Assembly: GCA_002704345.1 (NCBI GenBank)
Contig: PAGD01000030.1
Location: forward strand, 19,978 to 27,268
From: Rhodobiaceae bacterium
Lineage (GTDB): Bacteria; Pseudomonadota; Alphaproteobacteria; MED-G09
DNA length: 7,291 bases
Direction: 5' to 3'
Positions 6,500-7,291 of the stretch are shown one piece after another. The position numbers and the translations under genes were made by a program. Below the pieces are notes generated by a model, which saw nothing but the letters and a program-made list of their open reading frames with translations, did not search any database and had not been told where the DNA came from. The number at the start of each line of letters is the position of its first letter. The stretch's first letter is position 1.

Positions 6500-6528
6500 A
6501 TTAATTTCTTATGTTTAATTTATATCAA
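6500..6528 (-). promoter_or_regulatory. Weak candidate promoter of the purine permease
   Basis: On the minus strand TTGATA (6523-6528, 5 of 6 consensus -35 bases) is followed after 17 bp by ATTAAT (6500-6505, 4 of 6 consensus -10 bases). Transcription would then begin almost at the permease ATG, fitting the absence of a Shine-Dalgarno. In DNA this AT-rich such matches arise easily by chance. Confidence 0.25.
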
Positions 6529-6536
6529 GATACTAA

Positions 6537-6551
6537 GATTATTTAATAATC
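6537..6551. promoter_or_regulatory. 15-bp inverted repeat, candidate operator
   Basis: GATTATT-T-AATAATC is a perfect 7-1-7 dyad lying 43-57 bp before the permease start and just upstream of its candidate -35. The spacing and symmetry suit a dimeric repressor or activator. It matches the Fur 7-1-7 consensus poorly (3 of 7 bases in the left arm), so I do not name a regulator. AT-rich dyads of this size can occur by chance. Confidence 0.25.
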
Positions 6552-6658
6552 ATAATGGAGTATCTTTTTATAATATATTATTAAATTTTTTAATTTAGTT
6601 TTAAATTTATTTATTAATAAAAAAAAGAATCATTTTAAGATGAAATTTAATTATTTCA

Positions 6659-6683
6659 AACAAGGCATCATTCTTGCTTTGTT
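6659..6683. promoter_or_regulatory. 9-bp-stem hairpin in the receptor leader
   Basis: AACAAGGCA and TGCTTTGTT form a 9-bp stem around the 7-nt loop TCATTCT. Eight pairs are Watson-Crick and one is G-U in plus-strand RNA. It lies 41 bp before the receptor start codon. Neither strand has a U-run after it, so it is not a typical terminator. It may be a leader structure in the receptor mRNA or an operator with imperfect dyad symmetry. It stands out as the most GC-containing part of this otherwise A/T intergenic stretch. Confidence 0.4.
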
Positions 6684-6724
6684 ATATCTAGAAATATTAC
6701 AAAAACAATTCTGGGGTTGCTATT

Positions 6725-7291
6725 ATGCTATTCAAACTTTTTAAAACTAAACTTTTTTATTTTTTACCTCTTATTTTAATTACTCAAACTTTAATAGCTG
6801 ATGAGTCGGTAAATCAATCTTCATCTGCAGAAGTAAATTCACTAACTATAGATGAAATTATAGTGACTGCAGAAAAAAGAACTGAAAGTTTACAAGATGT
6901 TTCTAAGGCTGTTTCAGTTTTTGATGCTGATGAATTAGAAACAAAAAATATTACTGATTTTGTTGGCTTAAGCGCCATTGCGCCTGGAGTAACCGTTGCA
7001 AAAAATGAGGGTTATAAAACTATTATTTCAATCCGCGGTGTTGGAGATGAAACAAATCAAAATGCAATAGCTGCACCATCCGTAGCTCTTCATATGGATG
7101 GTATTTTTATTGCCTCTAAATTTTCATTAAGAACAGATTTTATTGATTTAGAAAGGATAGAGGTACTGCGTGGTCCTCAAGGTACTTTATTTGGTCAAAA
7201 TTCAACAGGTGGTACAGTAAATGTTATCAATAAAATGCCTACTTTTGATGGATTTTATGGCAAGGCAGATATTACATTGGGAGATTATGGC
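6725..7291 (+). CDS. TonB-dependent outer-membrane receptor, 5' part
   Basis: The window holds the first 189 codons of a protein whose family is usually 700-900 residues. Residues 1-25 form a signal peptide (basic start, hydrophobic core, cut after LIA-25). DEIIVTAEKR (43-52) is the TonB box. The plug domain follows: QDVSKAVSVFDADEL (57-71), APGVTV, ISIRGVG (101-107), the VALHMDGIFI segment (120-129) and the strong signature LERIEVLRGPQGTLFGQNST (142-161) with GGTVNVI after it. The plug is almost complete and the beta-barrel lies beyond 7291. Such receptors import large or scarce nutrients (iron chelates, cobalamin, glycans, others) using TonB-ExbBD energy. The ligand is not readable from this part. 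ATG at 6725-6727 has a weak GGGG 8 nt upstream. It is divergent from the purine permease, 230 bp apart. Confidence 0.96.
   Translation, partial: MLFKLFKTKLFYFLPLILITQTLIADESVNQSSSAEVNSLTIDEIIVTAEKRTESLQDVSKAVSVFDADELETKNITDFVGLSAIAPGVTVAKNEGYKTIISIRGVGDETNQNAIAAPSVALHMDGIFIASKFSLRTDFIDLERIEVLRGPQGTLFGQNSTGGTVNVINKMPTFDGFYGKADITLGDYG

Noticed and set aside
6495..6724. Cobalamin riboswitch or Fur box upstream of the TonB receptor
   Set aside because: I see no conserved cobalamin-box core, and the dyad at 6537-6551 fits the Fur consensus poorly.

Overview
This is an AT-rich window (roughly 30% G+C by eye) that reads as chromosomal housekeeping DNA from an alphaproteobacterium, perhaps a small-genome marine type. 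The assignment is inference. It rests on the wording of IF3, L35 and L20, on an ABHD10-like hydrolase, on a GST gene overlapping queG, on infC without thrS upstream, and on a TonB-dependent receptor of the 'VTAEKR' type. No mobile element, tRNA, rRNA, CRISPR array or phage gene is visible.

Left part (1-1412, minus strand): the translation operon infC-rpmI-rplT-pheS, with pheS cut by the window edge. infC has no usable ATG, GTG or TTG at its true N-terminus. It appears to start at an ATA codon (1347-1349) behind a strong Shine-Dalgarno, giving a full-length 178-aa IF3. Rare start codons on infC are the known basis of IF3 autoregulation. The 125-nt infC-rpmI gap holds a two-tier hairpin (731-768) that is a candidate L20/L35 control element. 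A candidate promoter lies between infC and the next gene.

Middle part (1418-5141): a GT4 glycosyltransferase (minus) and an ABHD10-like alpha/beta hydrolase (plus) start back to back, only 13 bp apart. The hydrolase converges on queG (epoxyqueuosine reductase, last step of queuosine synthesis), with 5 bp between the two stop codons. queG overlaps the end of an upstream glutathione S-transferase-like gene by 20 bp, so those two are probably co-transcribed.

Right part (5205-7291): an AzgA-type purine permease (minus) is divergent from the 5' end of a TonB-dependent outer-membrane receptor (plus), which runs off the window. The 230-bp region between them carries two inverted repeats (6537-6551 and 6659-6683).

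I found no convincing new multi-gene system. The points most worth a second look are the ATA start of infC, the infC-rpmI RNA structure, the inverted repeats in the permease/receptor intergenic region, and the short divergent gap that may give leaderless mRNAs.
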